A DNA stretch of 64,000 nt from Mesorhizobium escarrei. GTDB taxonomy: Bacteria > Pseudomonadota > Alphaproteobacteria > Rhizobiales > Rhizobiaceae. The position numbers and the translations under genes are program-made. Below the pieces are notes generated by a model, which saw only the letters and a list, made by a program, of their open reading frames with translations, made no database searches and was not told the DNA's origin. The DNA is taken from positions 1 through 64,000 of the forward strand of contig NZ_CAKXZT010000122.1 in NCBI RefSeq assembly GCF_935825525.1. Direction: 5' to 3'. Shown here in pieces: positions 63,904-64,000 of the stretch; within the stretch, counting starts at the first letter, position 1, and each line of letters opens with the position of its first letter.

Positions 63904-64000
63904 TCATCGCGCCAGCCAGCCGCCGTCCACCGGCACCACCGCGCCATGCATGTAGTTTGACGCCGGCGCCAGCAGGAAGACGGCCGCGTCGCCGATGTCT
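63904..64000 (-). CDS. Short-chain dehydrogenase, C-terminal part (KduD-like), cut by window edge
   Basis: The last 32 codons of a gene whose start lies beyond the window. They encode DIGDAAVFLLAPASNYMHGA and then VVPVDGGWLAR, the standard C-terminus of classical short-chain dehydrogenases. The pairing with the downstream cupin and the ending resemble 2-dehydro-3-deoxy-D-gluconate 5-dehydrogenase (KduD), but most of the protein is missing, so only the family is certain. Confidence 0.85.
   Translation of the reverse strand, partial: DIGDAAVFLLAPASNYMHGAVVPVDGGWLAR

Overview
The window is a high-G+C, gene-dense chromosomal segment of an alphaproteobacterium of the order Hyphomicrobiales (Rhizobiales), most likely Mesorhizobium or a close relative. 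The case rests on gene order (rplU-rpmA-GNAT-obgE-proB-proA-nadD-rsfS-rlmH-envC-ctpA-deacetylase-rppH; 6S RNA upstream of the 5-formyl-THF cyclo-ligase; liv genes with a DUF6867 membrane protein; gapR), on the C-minus L31, and on rhizobial palindromic intergenic repeats. No prophage, transposase, integrase, CRISPR array or rRNA operon was seen. The genus assignment is inference.

Region by region. 0.1-9.9 kb: an ABC exporter, rpmE, a TetR/NmrA/DUF1772 cassette, a SelW-like protein and yebC separated by a tandem repeat array, an ArsR-SRPBCC-VOC-SRPBCC operon with a clear operator, a BrnTA toxin-antitoxin pair with a palindromic operator, terC and ymdB. 10-17 kb: 5-formyl-THF cyclo-ligase preceded by a 6S RNA that folds well, then a moxR-GNAT-VWA-MBL run, msrB, an ArsC-type phosphatase and gapR. 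17-27 kb: pyruvate carboxylase and a complete branched-chain amino-acid (or related) ABC importer. 27-31.4 kb: a hydroxyproline catabolic operon (pyrroline deaminase, FAD dehydrogenase, 4-hydroxyproline epimerase) with a divergent GntR regulator and matching operators.

31.4-44 kb: two paralogous small secreted proteins, mmsA with a divergent LysR gene, a D-alanine catabolic pair (dadA, alr), rppH, a divergent polysaccharide deacetylase, ctpA, envC, rlmH and rsfS. 44-54 kb: MscS channel, MFS transporter, nadD, proA, proB, obgE, an endonuclease/exonuclease/phosphatase protein, a GNAT protein, rpmA and an extended rplU. 54-64 kb: tRNA-Ser(CGA) followed by a composite repeat, a Tat-exported hydrolase with a cyclophilin-like protein and a LysR regulator, a Tim44-like protein, a haloacetate-dehalogenase-like hydrolase, a small lipoprotein, a DUF1186/SEC-C protein, recQ, a cupin and the C-terminal end of a short-chain dehydrogenase cut by the window edge.

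Most of the window is ordinary core genome. The observations most worth a second look are the 21-25 bp tandem repeats that fill the gap between yebC and the SelW-like gene, the paired secreted paralogues, the moxR-GNAT-VWA-MBL run with degenerate metal motifs, the long C-terminal tails on LivG and L21, two families of about 165-175 bp palindromic repeats (one copy inside the pro-nad gene run), the element behind tRNA-Ser, and an orphan mini-ORF plus terminator near the right edge. I found no clear evidence of a wholly new system.
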